From Oscillospiraceae bacterium (GTDB lineage Bacteria > Bacillota > Clostridia > Oscillospirales > Ruminococcaceae): DNA of 64,000 nt. The DNA lies in assembly GCA_022835495.1 (NCBI GenBank), contig BQOK01000001.1, positions 1,984,001 to 2,048,000 of the forward strand. Direction: 5' to 3'. The translations under genes and the position numbers were made by a program. Below the pieces are notes generated by a model, which was not told where the DNA came from, ran no database searches, and worked only from the letters and a program-made list of their open reading frames with translations. Shown here piece after piece: positions 36,480 to 45,396 of the stretch (positions are counted from its first letter, which is position 1; each line of letters opens with the position of its first letter).

Positions 36480-37707
36480 CGTGATCACAATCACAGCGCT
36501 GAACCGATATGTAAAAAGCCTTTTGGACAGCGACCAGGTGCTGGGGGGGATTGCCCTGCGGGGCGAGGTGGCCAATTTTGTGCACCACTACAAGAGCGGC
36601 CACTATTATTTCACCCTGCGGGACGAGCGCGCCAGCGTGAAAGCGGTCATGTTCCGGCAGGACGCACAGCGGCTGGCTTTTACCCCCCAGGATGGGATGC
36701 GGGTTATCGTGCGGTGCCGCGTGAGCCTGTACGAGGCCACCGGCTCGTTCCAGGTCTATGTGAGCGACCTTTTTCCGGACGGGGTGGGCGCCGCCCAGCT
36801 GGCTTTTGAACAACTCAGGGCGCGGCTTGAGGCCGAGGGGCTGTTCCGCCCCGAGCACAAGCGCCCCATCCCCGCGCGCCCGGGCTGCATCGGGGTGGTA
36901 ACAAGCGCCACCGGGGCCGCTTTGCAGGACATCCGCAATGTGCTCAGCCGCCGCTGGCCGCTGGCAAAGCTGCTTTTGGCGCCGGTAAACGTGCAGGGGG
37001 AGCTGGCCGCGCCCGAGATCAGCCGCGCGATTGCGGCGCTGGACGGCAGCGGCCGCGCCGATGTGATCATTGTGGCTAGGGGCGGCGGCTCCCGGGAGGA
37101 CCTGTGGGTATTCAACGATGAGCGCATTGCCCGGGCGGCCTACGCCTGTAAAACGCCGCTGATCAGCGCGGTGGGGCACGAGATCGACTTTTCCATTTTG
37201 GATTTTGTGGCCGATCTGCGGGCGCCCACCCCCAGCGCGGCTGCCGAGCTGGCCACCCCCGACCGGGAGGCCGAGCTGCAAAAAATATGCAGTCTCTTTG
37301 CGAATATTCATGAAAATATGCAGACAAGGCTCGATTTGTGCTATAATAAATTCAATACGCTTTGCGCGCGCCAGGCCTCGATCGGCCCGGCCGGGATCTG
37401 CGGGCCGCGCCAACACCGGCTGGAAGCGCTGGCAGCGGCCGCCCGCAAAAGCGGCCGGTCGGTGCTGGCGGCAAAAAGCGCCCGGGTGGAGCGCGGGGCG
37501 GCGCTGGCTCATTCCTTAAGCCCTTACGCTGTTTTGGGCCGGGGATATGCGCTCCTGCAGGATGAAACGGGCCGCTGCCTGCCTGTTGCCCGGCTGGAGC
37601 CGGGGCAGCAGATCCTGCTGCTGGGCAGCGGCGCACGGGCTGCCTGCCGGGTGGAGCGCGTAGAGCACAGGGAGGGACAAAAAGATGAAAAAGCCGAAAA
37701 GCTTTGA
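36472..37707 (+). CDS. xseA: Exodeoxyribonuclease VII large subunit
   Basis: The catalytic subunit of exonuclease VII, which degrades single-stranded DNA in repair. 411 residues. An N-terminal OB fold (to about 100) has G-E-V-A-N-F and S-G-H-Y-Y-F-T-L. The catalytic domain carries R-G-G-G-S-R-E-D-L-W-V-F-N and G-H-E-I-D-F-S-I-L-D-F-V-A-D-L-R-A-P-T-P-S-A-A-A-E. A long coiled coil follows, then L-G-R-G-Y-A-L. ATG 36472 has GGAGGTG upstream. Confidence 0.96.
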   Translation: MADVITITALNRYVKSLLDSDQVLGGIALRGEVANFVHHYKSGHYYFTLRDERASVKAVMFRQDAQRLAFTPQDGMRVIVRCRVSLYEATGSFQVYVSDLFPDGVGAAQLAFEQLRARLEAEGLFRPEHKRPIPARPGCIGVVTSATGAALQDIRNVLSRRWPLAKLLLAPVNVQGELAAPEISRAIAALDGSGRADVIIVARGGGSREDLWVFNDERIARAAYACKTPLISAVGHEIDFSILDFVADLRAPTPSAAAELATPDREAELQKICSLFANIHENMQTRLDLCYNKFNTLCARQASIGPAGICGPRQHRLEALAAAARKSGRSVLAAKSARVERGAALAHSLSPYAVLGRGYALLQDETGRCLPVARLEPGQQILLLGSGARAACRVERVEHREGQKDEKAEKL

Positions 37708-37906
37708 AGAGGGCATGGCCCGGCTGGAAGAACTGCTGGACACCCTTTCCAGCCCGGACACCCCGCTGGAGGAAGCGATTAAACTGTACAGCGAAACGGC
37801 CGGCCTGGTGGAATGGTGCAACGCGGCGCTGAAAAACGCTTCGCTTGAGATGGAGGAGATCGACGCCCGGCTTGCCGGGCTTGCAGCGCCGGAGGCAGGG
37901 GAATGA
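37685..37906 (+). CDS. xseB: Exodeoxyribonuclease VII small subunit
   Basis: 73 residues, two helices forming a coiled coil that binds the XseA stalk. F-E-E-G-M-A-R-L-E-E-L-L-D-T-L-S and L-E-E-A-I-K-L-Y are family hallmarks. It starts inside xseA (23-bp overlap) with GGGAGGG upstream and its end overlaps ispA. Confidence 0.95.
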   Translation: MKKPKSFEEGMARLEELLDTLSSPDTPLEEAIKLYSETAGLVEWCNAALKNASLEMEEIDARLAGLAAPEAGE

Positions 37907-38784
37907 ACTACGATCAGAAATACAGCGCATACCTGGAAAAGATCGAACAGGCGCTGGGCGAGTGCTGTGCCGAGCTGCTGCCCGAAACCTCGCGCGTGTG
38001 CCAGGCGGCCCGTTACAGCCTGCTGGCGGGCGGCAAGCGGGTGCGGGCGATCCTGACCCTCGCTGCCTGCGAACTGCTGGGCGGCAACGAGGCGGCGGCG
38101 CTGCGCTTTGCCTGCGCGGTGGAAATGCTGCACTGCTATTCCCTGATCCACGACGACCTGCCCTGTATGGACAACGACGATATGCGCCGCGGCAAGCCCT
38201 CCTGCCACAAGGCGTTCGGCGAGGCCACCGCGCTGCTGGCGGGCGACGCCCTGCTCACCGAGGCGTTCGAGGCCATTGCCGGCGCGCCCGCCTGCGCTGA
38301 AACCAAAGCGCGCGCCGCCCTGGCGCTCGCGGCAGGGGCCGGCAGCAAGGGCATGGTGTGGGGGCAGGAGCTGGACCTGCGCTGCGAGGGGCAGCCTGTC
38401 AACGAGGAAACGCTGCGCCTGATCCATGCAAACAAAACAGGCGCGCTGATCAATGCGGCAGTGCAGCTTGGGGCTGCCGCCGCGCTGGCCGGTGAACCGG
38501 ATTGCGCGGCCCTGCGCGCCTATGCGCTGGATCTGGGGCTGGTGTTCCAGATTGTGGACGACGTGCTGGACGTGACCTCCACCAGCGAAGAGCTGGGCAA
38601 GCCTGCTGGCAGCGACGCCAGCAACGAAAAAACCACCTTTGCCACCCTGTATGGAAGCGAAGGCGCGCGGGAACTGGCCCGCAGCATCAATGAAAACGCC
38701 TGCTCGGCCCTGCGCGCCGGCTATGGCGAAAAAGCGGACTTTTTGGTACAGCTTGCCCAGACCCTGCTGTGCCGCCGCAGCTGA
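37903..38784 (+). CDS. ispA: Farnesyl/geranyl diphosphate synthase
   Basis: Condenses isopentenyl diphosphate with allylic diphosphates to supply C15 for undecaprenyl phosphate and other isoprenoids. 293 residues. G-G-K-R-V-R near 44, the first aspartate-rich motif D-D-L-P-C-M-D near 84, and the second, D-D-V-L-D near 219, bind magnesium-diphosphate. It sits with dxs, the first gene of the MEP pathway, in one operon. The chain length is inferred from the family. Confidence 0.94.
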   Translation: MNYDQKYSAYLEKIEQALGECCAELLPETSRVCQAARYSLLAGGKRVRAILTLAACELLGGNEAAALRFACAVEMLHCYSLIHDDLPCMDNDDMRRGKPSCHKAFGEATALLAGDALLTEAFEAIAGAPACAETKARAALALAAGAGSKGMVWGQELDLRCEGQPVNEETLRLIHANKTGALINAAVQLGAAAALAGEPDCAALRAYALDLGLVFQIVDDVLDVTSTSEELGKPAGSDASNEKTTFATLYGSEGARELARSINENACSALRAGYGEKADFLVQLAQTLLCRRS

Positions 38785-38811
38785 CCGATACCAAAGAGGA
38801 GGAAATGCGCC

Positions 38812-39279
38812 TTGGAATGGCTCAAAGAACTTTACAGCTGGAACTACCTGCTCTCCGTGTCGCTCACCGGCTGGCTTCTCGCACAGATCTTAAAAACCAT
38901 CATCAACTTTTTTCTGATCGGTCATTTTGACCTGGAGCGCATGTGGGGCTCCGGCGGTATGCCCAGCTCCCATTCGGCCACCGTCTGCGCGCTGGTGATT
39001 GCGGCCGGGCGCACGGCGGGCACCCATTCTGCCACCTTTGCTCTGGCGTTTGTGCTGGCCATCATCGTGATGTACGACGCCATGGGCGTGCGGCGTGAAA
39101 CCGGGGAACAGGCGAAGATATTGAATCGCATGCTGACCGACTGGATGGAGGCGGAAGCCGAGCGGACCCCCATCCTTGCGGACAAAAAGCTCAAAGAAAT
39201 GGTGGGTCACACACCGTTTGAGGTTCTGGGCGGCGCCATTGTGGGCATCGCGGTGGGCTTTTTGATCCCCATATTCTGA
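38812..39279 (+). CDS. Divergent PAP2 family membrane protein (YuiD-like, DUF212)
   Basis: 155 residues with three or four membrane helices. G-G-M-P-S-S-H-S-A-T and V-M-Y-D-A-M-G-V-R-R-E-T-G are the signature motifs. The S-S-H-S block resembles the PAP2 phosphatase active site, so action on a lipid phosphate such as undecaprenyl pyrophosphate is plausible beside ispA and dxs, but not shown. TTG at 38812 has AGAGGAGG 9 bases upstream; the ATG at 38805 is out of frame. Confidence 0.88.
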   Translation: MEWLKELYSWNYLLSVSLTGWLLAQILKTIINFFLIGHFDLERMWGSGGMPSSHSATVCALVIAAGRTAGTHSATFALAFVLAIIVMYDAMGVRRETGEQAKILNRMLTDWMEAEAERTPILADKKLKEMVGHTPFEVLGGAIVGIAVGFLIPIF

Positions 39280-39296
39280 AAAGAAGGTTATTCGCT

Positions 39297-41159
39297 ATGG
39301 CATATCCGCTTTTGGAGCAGATCGGCAGCGCACAGGATCTGAAGCGCCTGGAAACGGCGCAGCTGGAACCTTTGTGCGCCGAGCTGCGGGAATTTTTGAT
39401 CGAGAGCGTGTCCAAAACAGGGGGGCATCTCTCCTCGAATCTGGGCACGATCGAACTGACCGTGGCTCTGCACCGGGCGTTCACCACCCCGCAGGACAAG
39501 CTGGTGTTCGATGTGGGGCACCAGTGCTATACCCATAAAATCCTGACCGGCCGCCGGGCCGGCTTTGACCGCCTGCGCATGCTGGGCGGGCTTTCGGGCT
39601 TTCCATGCCCCGCGGAAAGCGAGCATGACGCATTTGTGGCCGGCCATGGCAACACGGCCATTTCGGTGGCAATTGGTATGGCCCGGGCAAAAAAGTTGAA
39701 AAACGAGCCGGGAAAGGTGATCGCGCTGGTGGGCGACGGGGCTTTTACGGGCGGCATGGTGTACGAGGGGATGAACAACATCGATACCCTCAATAACCTC
39801 ATCGTGATCCTGAACGACAACAAAATGTCCATCTCAAAAAATGTGGGCTCGCTGGCACGGTATCTGACCCAGCTGCGCACAAAACCCGAGTATTCCCGGG
39901 CCAAAGCCGGGCTTGAAACCGTGCTGGCGGCGATTCCGCTGCTGGGAACGCCCTTTGTAAAGCTGCTTCAAAGCGGCAAGGCATTGCTGCGGCGGGGGAT
40001 CTATCACTCCACCATGTTTGAGGAAATGGGCTTTCAGTACCTTGGCCCGGTGGATGGCCATGATGTGCTGCGCCTGACCGAAATGTTTACCAACCTGCGG
40101 GACCAGTACGCGCCGGTTTTTGTGCACGCGGTAACTGTAAAGGGAAAAGGCTTTAAACCCGCCGAGGAAAATCCCGGTGAGTTCCACGGGGTGTCCTCGT
40201 TTGATCCCAGCCACCTCACCGATCCGGACGTGGCGCCGGACGCCAGCTTCTCGACCCATTTTGGCAACGAACTGGTGGAGCTGGCCAAAGAGAATAAGGA
40301 ATTGTGCGCCATCACCGCCGCCATGAAGTACGGCACCGGCCTGCAATTTTTCTATCGCCGGTTTCCCGAGCGCTTTTTCGATGTGGGCATGGCGGAGCAG
40401 CATGCGGTCACGTTTGCCGCCGGGCTTGCAAGCCAGGGGCTGCTGCCGGTGGTGAGCATCTATTCCACCTTCCTGCAGCGCGCCTATGACCAGATCATCC
40501 ACGACGTAAAGCTGATGAACCTGAACCTGCTGTTCGCGGTGGACCGCGCCGGGCTGGTACCGGGCGACGGCGAAACCCACCAGGGGGTTTACGATCCCGC
40601 GTTTTTCAGCCAGATCGGCCTGCCGGTCTGGTCGCCCTGCAACTATGCCGAGCTCTCTTACTGGCTGCGGATGCTGGTGGAGCGGGGCGGCGGGCCGCGG
40701 GCCCTTCGCTACCCCCGCGGCGCCGAAGCGCCCAGCCTTGCCGCGCTGGGATGCACCGGCAAGCCCTTTGACGTGTATTCCGCCGGCAAAGCGGACCTGG
40801 CCCTGGTGAGCTACGGCGCGCTGACCGAAGAAGTGCTGGCCGCTGCCGATCTTTTGCGGGCGGGGGGCCGCGGGGTGGACGTGTACAAGCTGGTGCAGAT
40901 TTTCCCCCTGCCGGACGAGCTGCCCGCCGCGCTGGCCGGTTATAATACCGTGGCCTTTGCCGAGGAATGTGTGGCCGTGGGGGGCATTGGCGAACACCTG
41001 CGCACTGCGCTGGCCGGCTGCGGCTGGGCCGGGAACTACGTTCACAAGGCCATCCGGCGGGACCAAAAGCTTTTGCATGCCACGGTTCCGGAAATGCGGC
41101 AGGCCCTTGGGCTGGACCGGGATGCCCTTGCGGCGGCAGTGGAGGGGAAGAACGCTTGA
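39297..41159 (+). CDS. dxs: 1-deoxy-D-xylulose-5-phosphate synthase
   Basis: The first enzyme of the MEP isoprenoid pathway; a thiamine diphosphate enzyme joining pyruvate and glyceraldehyde 3-phosphate. 620 residues. S-S-N-L-G-T-I-E-L and F-D-V-G-H-Q-C-Y lie at the N-terminus. The cofactor motif V-G-D-G-A-F-T-G-G ... N-N-I-D-T-L-N-N precedes the catalytic glutamate in M-A-E-Q-H-A-V-T near 370. The transketolase C-domain completes it. Its stop overlaps the tlyA start (TTGA). Confidence 0.96.
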   Translation: MAYPLLEQIGSAQDLKRLETAQLEPLCAELREFLIESVSKTGGHLSSNLGTIELTVALHRAFTTPQDKLVFDVGHQCYTHKILTGRRAGFDRLRMLGGLSGFPCPAESEHDAFVAGHGNTAISVAIGMARAKKLKNEPGKVIALVGDGAFTGGMVYEGMNNIDTLNNLIVILNDNKMSISKNVGSLARYLTQLRTKPEYSRAKAGLETVLAAIPLLGTPFVKLLQSGKALLRRGIYHSTMFEEMGFQYLGPVDGHDVLRLTEMFTNLRDQYAPVFVHAVTVKGKGFKPAEENPGEFHGVSSFDPSHLTDPDVAPDASFSTHFGNELVELAKENKELCAITAAMKYGTGLQFFYRRFPERFFDVGMAEQHAVTFAAGLASQGLLPVVSIYSTFLQRAYDQIIHDVKLMNLNLLFAVDRAGLVPGDGETHQGVYDPAFFSQIGLPVWSPCNYAELSYWLRMLVERGGGPRALRYPRGAEAPSLAALGCTGKPFDVYSAGKADLALVSYGALTEEVLAAADLLRAGGRGVDVYKLVQIFPLPDELPAALAGYNTVAFAEECVAVGGIGEHLRTALAGCGWAGNYVHKAIRRDQKLLHATVPEMRQALGLDRDALAAAVEGKNA

Positions 41160-41959
41160 AGATACGTTTGGATCAATATTTATGCCAGAATGGCATGGTA
41201 CAGAGCCGTGAGCGGGCCAAGGCCCTGATCATGAGCGGCATTGTGTTTGTAAACGAACAAAAGGCCGATAAGGCGGGCGATATGATCGACCCGGGCGCCC
41301 GGGTCGAGATCCGCGGGCACGACATCGGCTATGTGAGCCGGGGCGGCCTGAAGCTGGAAAAGGCCATGCAGGCGTTCCCGCTCACGCCGGGCGGCAAGGT
41401 GTGCATGGACATCGGCGCCTCCACCGGCGGTTTTACCGACTGCATGCTGCAAAACGGCGCGGTAAAGGTGTATGCGGTGGACGTGGGGTATGGCCAACTC
41501 GCCTGGAAACTGCGCACCGATGAGCGGGTGGTGAACATGGAGCGCACGAACATCCGCCATGTCACGTCGGACATGCTGGCCGAGCCGGTCGAATTTTTCA
41601 GCGTGGATGTGTCATTCATTTCCCTCAAGCATATTTTCCCGGTGGCCGGGGCGGTGTGTGCGCCCGGAGCCGCGGGCGTATGCCTGGTGAAACCGCAGTT
41701 CGAGGCGGGCCGCGAAAAGGTGGGCAAAAAGGGCGTGGTGCGCGAGGCCGGCACCCACAAAGAGGTGCTTCTGGCCGCCGCGGGGTACGCGGTGCAGAAC
41801 GGCTTCTCGGTGTGCGGGCTGGACTATTCGCCCATCAAAGGGCCGGAAGGGAACATTGAGTTTTTGATGTTTGTGCGCAAAAGCGACCCGCCGGCCCCTC
41901 TGCCCGAAGCCGAGGCGGAGCGGGTGGTTCAGGCGGCGCACAGTGCTCTGGACGCCTGA
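41156..41959 (+). CDS. tlyA: TlyA-family rRNA 2'-O-methyltransferase
   Basis: Methylates ribose of 16S/23S rRNA in known homologs. 267 residues. An N-terminal S4 domain (1-65, R-L-D-Q-Y-L ... S-R-E-R-A-K-A-L-I-M-S-G) joins an FtsJ-type fold with the SAM motif D-I-G-A-S-T-G-G-F-T. F-S-V-D-V-S-F-I-S-L and K-P-Q-F-E follow. TTG 41156 overlaps the dxs stop and GGAGGGG lies about 9 bases upstream; a longer frame within dxs is not supported. Confidence 0.93.
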   Translation: MKIRLDQYLCQNGMVQSRERAKALIMSGIVFVNEQKADKAGDMIDPGARVEIRGHDIGYVSRGGLKLEKAMQAFPLTPGGKVCMDIGASTGGFTDCMLQNGAVKVYAVDVGYGQLAWKLRTDERVVNMERTNIRHVTSDMLAEPVEFFSVDVSFISLKHIFPVAGAVCAPGAAGVCLVKPQFEAGREKVGKKGVVREAGTHKEVLLAAAGYAVQNGFSVCGLDYSPIKGPEGNIEFLMFVRKSDPPAPLPEAEAERVVQAAHSALDA

Positions 41960-41998
41960 GCCAAAAGAGCAGCGATCAGGAAAGGGGGCCCGCGGGCA

Positions 41999-42847
41999 GT
42001 GACGGTCTATCTTGTGCACAATCCTTCAAAACCAGAGGCCACCGGGCTTTGTGTTCAAGCGGCCGGGATCCTGGCCGCCGCAGGGGCACAGGTCCTGCTG
42101 CCCCCGGAGCTGGAACCCCAGTGCCCGCTTCCGGGCGCGCGCTTTTTGCCCCAGCCGCAGGCATTGGAGCTTGCCGGGGCGCTGGTTACAGTGGGGGGCG
42201 ACGGCACCATCCTGCACGCGGCCAAAGCCTGCTTTGCGCTGGAGCGGCCCCTGCTTGGCATCAACCTGGGCCGCACCGGCTTTTTGGCCACTTGTGAGGT
42301 GGATGAGATGCAGGAGAAGCTCACCCTGTTGGCGCAGGGCAAATTCGGGCTGGATCCGCGCGCCCTTTTAAAGGCCACGGTGGCAGGCGACGAGGCGCAT
42401 CCGCAGACCGCTTTGAACGATGTGGTGATTTACAAGGGCCGGCAGGTACAGACCATTGATTTTGATATTTTTTGCGACGACATCCTGGTCAACCATGTGC
42501 GCAGCGACGGGGTGATTGTGGCTACCCCCACAGGGTCCACAGCCTACTCGCTCTCCGCCGGCGGGCCTATTCTGGACGCTCACGTGCGGGGCATCGTGGT
42601 CACGCCCATCTGCGCCCACAGCCTGCACAGCCCCTCGATCGTGTTTGCGGCGGACCGGCGCATCACCATTCGGGTGGATTCGGCCGCCCGGGATCACGCG
42701 CTGCTCAGCAGCGACGGCGAACAGGAGCGGGCGCTGCAGCAGGGCGGCGCAGTGCAGGTGGAGCTGCTGGACAGATGTGTAAAGCTTATAACCTTTAACC
42801 CTGCCGATCAATTTGACGCGATCGACAAAAAGCTGCGCGGGAGGTAA
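41999..42847 (+). CDS. nadK: NAD kinase
   Basis: Phosphorylates NAD to NADP. 282 residues. V-G-G-D-G-T-I-L-H carries the catalytic aspartate; L-G-I-N-L-G-R-T-G-F-L, A-L-N-D-V-V-I and T-P-T-G-S-T-A-Y-S-L-S-A-G-G-P-I are the other family blocks. GTG at 41999 has AAAGGGGG upstream. It lies in the classical tlyA-nadK-argR-recN order. Confidence 0.95.
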   Translation: MTVYLVHNPSKPEATGLCVQAAGILAAAGAQVLLPPELEPQCPLPGARFLPQPQALELAGALVTVGGDGTILHAAKACFALERPLLGINLGRTGFLATCEVDEMQEKLTLLAQGKFGLDPRALLKATVAGDEAHPQTALNDVVIYKGRQVQTIDFDIFCDDILVNHVRSDGVIVATPTGSTAYSLSAGGPILDAHVRGIVVTPICAHSLHSPSIVFAADRRITIRVDSAARDHALLSSDGEQERALQQGGAVQVELLDRCVKLITFNPADQFDAIDKKLRGR

Positions 42848-42853
42848 TTTGGT

Positions 42854-43321
42854 TTGAAAAACGAACGCCATGCCAAAATATTAGAGCTGATCGAGCAATA
42901 CGCCATCGACCGGCAGGAGGATCTGCTGGAGCATCTGAACCAGGCCGGCTTTAAGGTGACCCAGGCCACGGTGTCCCGGGATATCCGGCAGCTTCACCTG
43001 GTCAAAGCAGCCGCGGGCGGCGGCAAATACCGCTATGTGCCCGCCATGGCCGCGGGCGGGCAGGCGATGCACTCCCAAAGCCGGTTTGAAACGATCTTCC
43101 GGGAGTCGGTGCTGAAGGTGGATTATGCCGGCCACATGGTGGTGGTCAAGTGCTTTTCCGGCATGGCGAACGCCGCGTGCGAGCTGTTTGACTCCATGCA
43201 ATGGGAATACGAGGTGGTGGGCACCCTTTCGGGCGACGATACCTTTTTGATCCTGATGCGCACCGAGGGGCAGGCGGCGGCCATTTGCGGGGCGCTGGGC
43301 CGCTATGTGGCAAACGGGTAA
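42854..43321 (+). CDS. argR: Arginine repressor ArgR/AhrC
   Basis: Represses arginine biosynthesis and activates catabolism when bound to arginine. 155 residues. The winged helix (1-70) has the recognition helix V-T-Q-A-T-V-S-R-D-I-R-Q-L-H-L-V-K. The C-terminal domain contains G-T-L-S-G-D-D-T, the arginine-binding hexamer interface. TTG 42854 follows GGAGG by 9 bases. ArgR-recN pairing is conserved in Firmicutes. Confidence 0.95.
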   Translation: MKNERHAKILELIEQYAIDRQEDLLEHLNQAGFKVTQATVSRDIRQLHLVKAAAGGGKYRYVPAMAAGGQAMHSQSRFETIFRESVLKVDYAGHMVVVKCFSGMANAACELFDSMQWEYEVVGTLSGDDTFLILMRTEGQAAAICGALGRYVANG

Positions 43322-43383
43322 ACGCGGCGGCGCAAACGGTTTGAACCCGCAAAAAACTTTTTAACAAAGGGGGCCTTTGGAAC

Positions 43384-45045
43384 TTGCTCAAGGACTTAAA
43401 AATCGAAAACGTAGCGGTCATTGAAAAGGCCCAGGCTCAGTTTACGGCAGGGCTGAACGTTCTCACGGGCGAAACCGGCGCGGGCAAAAGCATCCTGATC
43501 GACTCGATCAATGCGATTCTGGGCAATCGCGCCAGCCGCGACCTGGTGCGCACAGGCGCGGTGAAAGCCTGCATCTGGGCCACCTTTACCGGCCTGCCGA
43601 GGGCGGTAAAGCGCCAGCTGGAAGAAGCGGGCTATGAGGCGGGGGATGAGCTTTTGCTCTACCGGGAGATCGGCGCCGAGGGCAAAAGCAATTGCCGGGT
43701 GAACGGCATGCCCGCCACCGCGGCGATGCTGCGCGAAGTTTCGGGCGGGCTGATCAACATCCACGGCCAGCACGACAGCCAAAGCCTTACAAACCCCGCA
43801 AAGCACCTGGCCCTGCTGGATACCTATGCCCAGAACCAGGCCGAATACACCGCTTATCGGCAGGCGTACAAGCAGCTTATCGCGGTCAAGCGCCAGGCAG
43901 ACGCGCTTTCCATGGACGAGGCGGAAAAGCAAAGGCGCACCGAACTCCTGCGCTTTCAGCTGGATGAGATCGACACGGCCGCCCTGCAGCCGGGCGAGGA
44001 GGAGCAGCTGGCCGCCCGCAGGCAGGTGGTGAGCCACGCGCAGACCATTTTGGAACAGGTAAACGCCGCCCACGGCGCCCTTGCCGGCGGCGACGAATTT
44101 GGCGGGGCCGCTGATCTTTTGGGGGCCGCCAGCGGTTCGCTGGAAAGCGCCGCGGCGCTGGACGAAAGTCTGAAAGAGAGCAGCGAACGCCTGAGCGAGC
44201 TGTATTATACAGCCCGCGAGCTGGCCACGGATCTTGCGGACCGGCTGGAAACCTATGGGTTTGACCCGGCTGAGCTGGACCGGCTGGAAGAGCGGCTGGA
44301 TGCGATCTACCGCCTGAAGCAGAAATACGGCGGCTCGGTGGAGGAGGTGCTTGCCTATGCCGAAAAAGCGCGGGCAGAACTGGAGGGCATCGAGCGTGCG
44401 GACGAAACCCTTGCCGCGCTGAGTGAGCAAAAGCGCCTGCTTTACGGCCAGGCCCGCAATGCGGCCGAAGCCCTTACCGGCACCCGGCTGGCGGCGTTCG
44501 AGGCCATGGAAAAACAACTGGTGGAGGCCTGTACCTTCCTGAATATGCCGGGGGTGCGCTTTACGCTGCAGCACAGCCGCGGCCCGCTGGCGGGCACCGG
44601 CCAGGATACGGTGGAGTTTTACATCTCGGCCAACCCCGGCGAAGCGCCAAAGCCCTTGGCCAAAATCGCCTCCGGGGGCGAATTGTCGCGCATCATGCTG
44701 GCCCTCAAAAGCGCCCTGGCGGAAAAAGACGACATCCCCACCATTATTTACGACGAGATCGACACCGGCGTTTCGGGCCTGGCGGCGGGGCGGATCGGGC
44801 AAAAGCTCAGGCAGACCGCGCGGGGGCGGCAGGTCATCTGTATCACGCATACCGCGCAGATCGCCGCGCAGGCCGACAGCCAGCTTTTGATCCAAAAAAA
44901 TGTGCAGGCCGAGCGCACCTACACCGAGATCTTCCCCTTGGATGAGGAAGGCCGCGTGCGCGAGGTCGCCCGGATCATCTCGGGCGACCAGATCACCGAA
45001 TTGAGCCTGGCCAACGCCCGGGAGATGTTGGGCTGCAGGGCTTGA
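43384..45045 (+). CDS. recN: DNA repair protein RecN
   Basis: An SMC-like ATPase that acts early at double-strand breaks. 553 residues. Walker A G-E-T-G-A-G-K-S at 28-35, a long central coiled coil (about 160-370), the signature S-G-G-E-L-S-R-I-M-L-A and Walker B I-I-Y-D-E-I-D-T-G-V-S-G. TTG at 43384 is the probable start. The -35 box of the tyrS promoter overlaps its stop codon. In Bacillus, spoIVB and spo0A follow recN; here tyrS does. Confidence 0.95.
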   Translation: MLKDLKIENVAVIEKAQAQFTAGLNVLTGETGAGKSILIDSINAILGNRASRDLVRTGAVKACIWATFTGLPRAVKRQLEEAGYEAGDELLLYREIGAEGKSNCRVNGMPATAAMLREVSGGLINIHGQHDSQSLTNPAKHLALLDTYAQNQAEYTAYRQAYKQLIAVKRQADALSMDEAEKQRRTELLRFQLDEIDTAALQPGEEEQLAARRQVVSHAQTILEQVNAAHGALAGGDEFGGAADLLGAASGSLESAAALDESLKESSERLSELYYTARELATDLADRLETYGFDPAELDRLEERLDAIYRLKQKYGGSVEEVLAYAEKARAELEGIERADETLAALSEQKRLLYGQARNAAEALTGTRLAAFEAMEKQLVEACTFLNMPGVRFTLQHSRGPLAGTGQDTVEFYISANPGEAPKPLAKIASGGELSRIMLALKSALAEKDDIPTIIYDEIDTGVSGLAAGRIGQKLRQTARGRQVICITHTAQIAAQADSQLLIQKNVQAERTYTEIFPLDEEGRVREVARIISGDQITELSLANAREMLGCRA

Positions 45046-45070
45046 CAAACCCCGCAGCGGAAGCTATACT
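45042..45070 (+). promoter_or_regulatory. Sigma-A promoter of the tyrS T-box leader
   Basis: Perfect -35 TTGACA (45042-45047, overlapping the recN stop), 17 bp, -10 TATACT (45065-45070). Confidence 0.85.
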
Positions 45071-45077
45071 CTAAACT

Positions 45078-45353
45078 ATAAATGCGGCGACGGGAACCAA
45101 GTACCCCACGCTTTCGCGGTGCAGAGAGGCCCTGGCTGGTGAAAAGGGCGGCGCGGGCGGCGGGCGAATACATCCCCGAGCAGCGGGTTGAAGGAAGCGG
45201 CAGCGCTTCTGTGTAGGCCCTGCCGTGCGCGCACGTTACAGCGCAGGGGTGTGAAGCACCCCGCAAGGCCGCGCTCCGCGAGGGGCCGGCGAACAGAGGT
45301 GGTACCGCGAACTTTCGCCCTCTGCCAATTTAAAGTTGGCAGGGGGCTTTTTT
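45078..45353 (+). ncRNA. T-box riboswitch (tyrosine) controlling tyrS
   Basis: A leader that senses uncharged tRNA-Tyr. Stem I carries the AGTA motif (near 45100) and C-T-G-G-T-G-A-A-A (about 45133-45144). The specifier loop reads cgaaTACatcc with the tyrosine codon TAC at 45169-45171. The T-box AGAGGTGGTACCGCG spans 45295-45309. The terminator gccctctgccaa/ttggcagggggc plus tttttt occupies 45317-45353 and competes with the antiterminator that binds the tRNA acceptor end. Confidence 0.95.
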
Positions 45354-45396
45354 ATGTCCTTTGCCGAAGATCACAACAAGGAGGAAGAAAACCCAA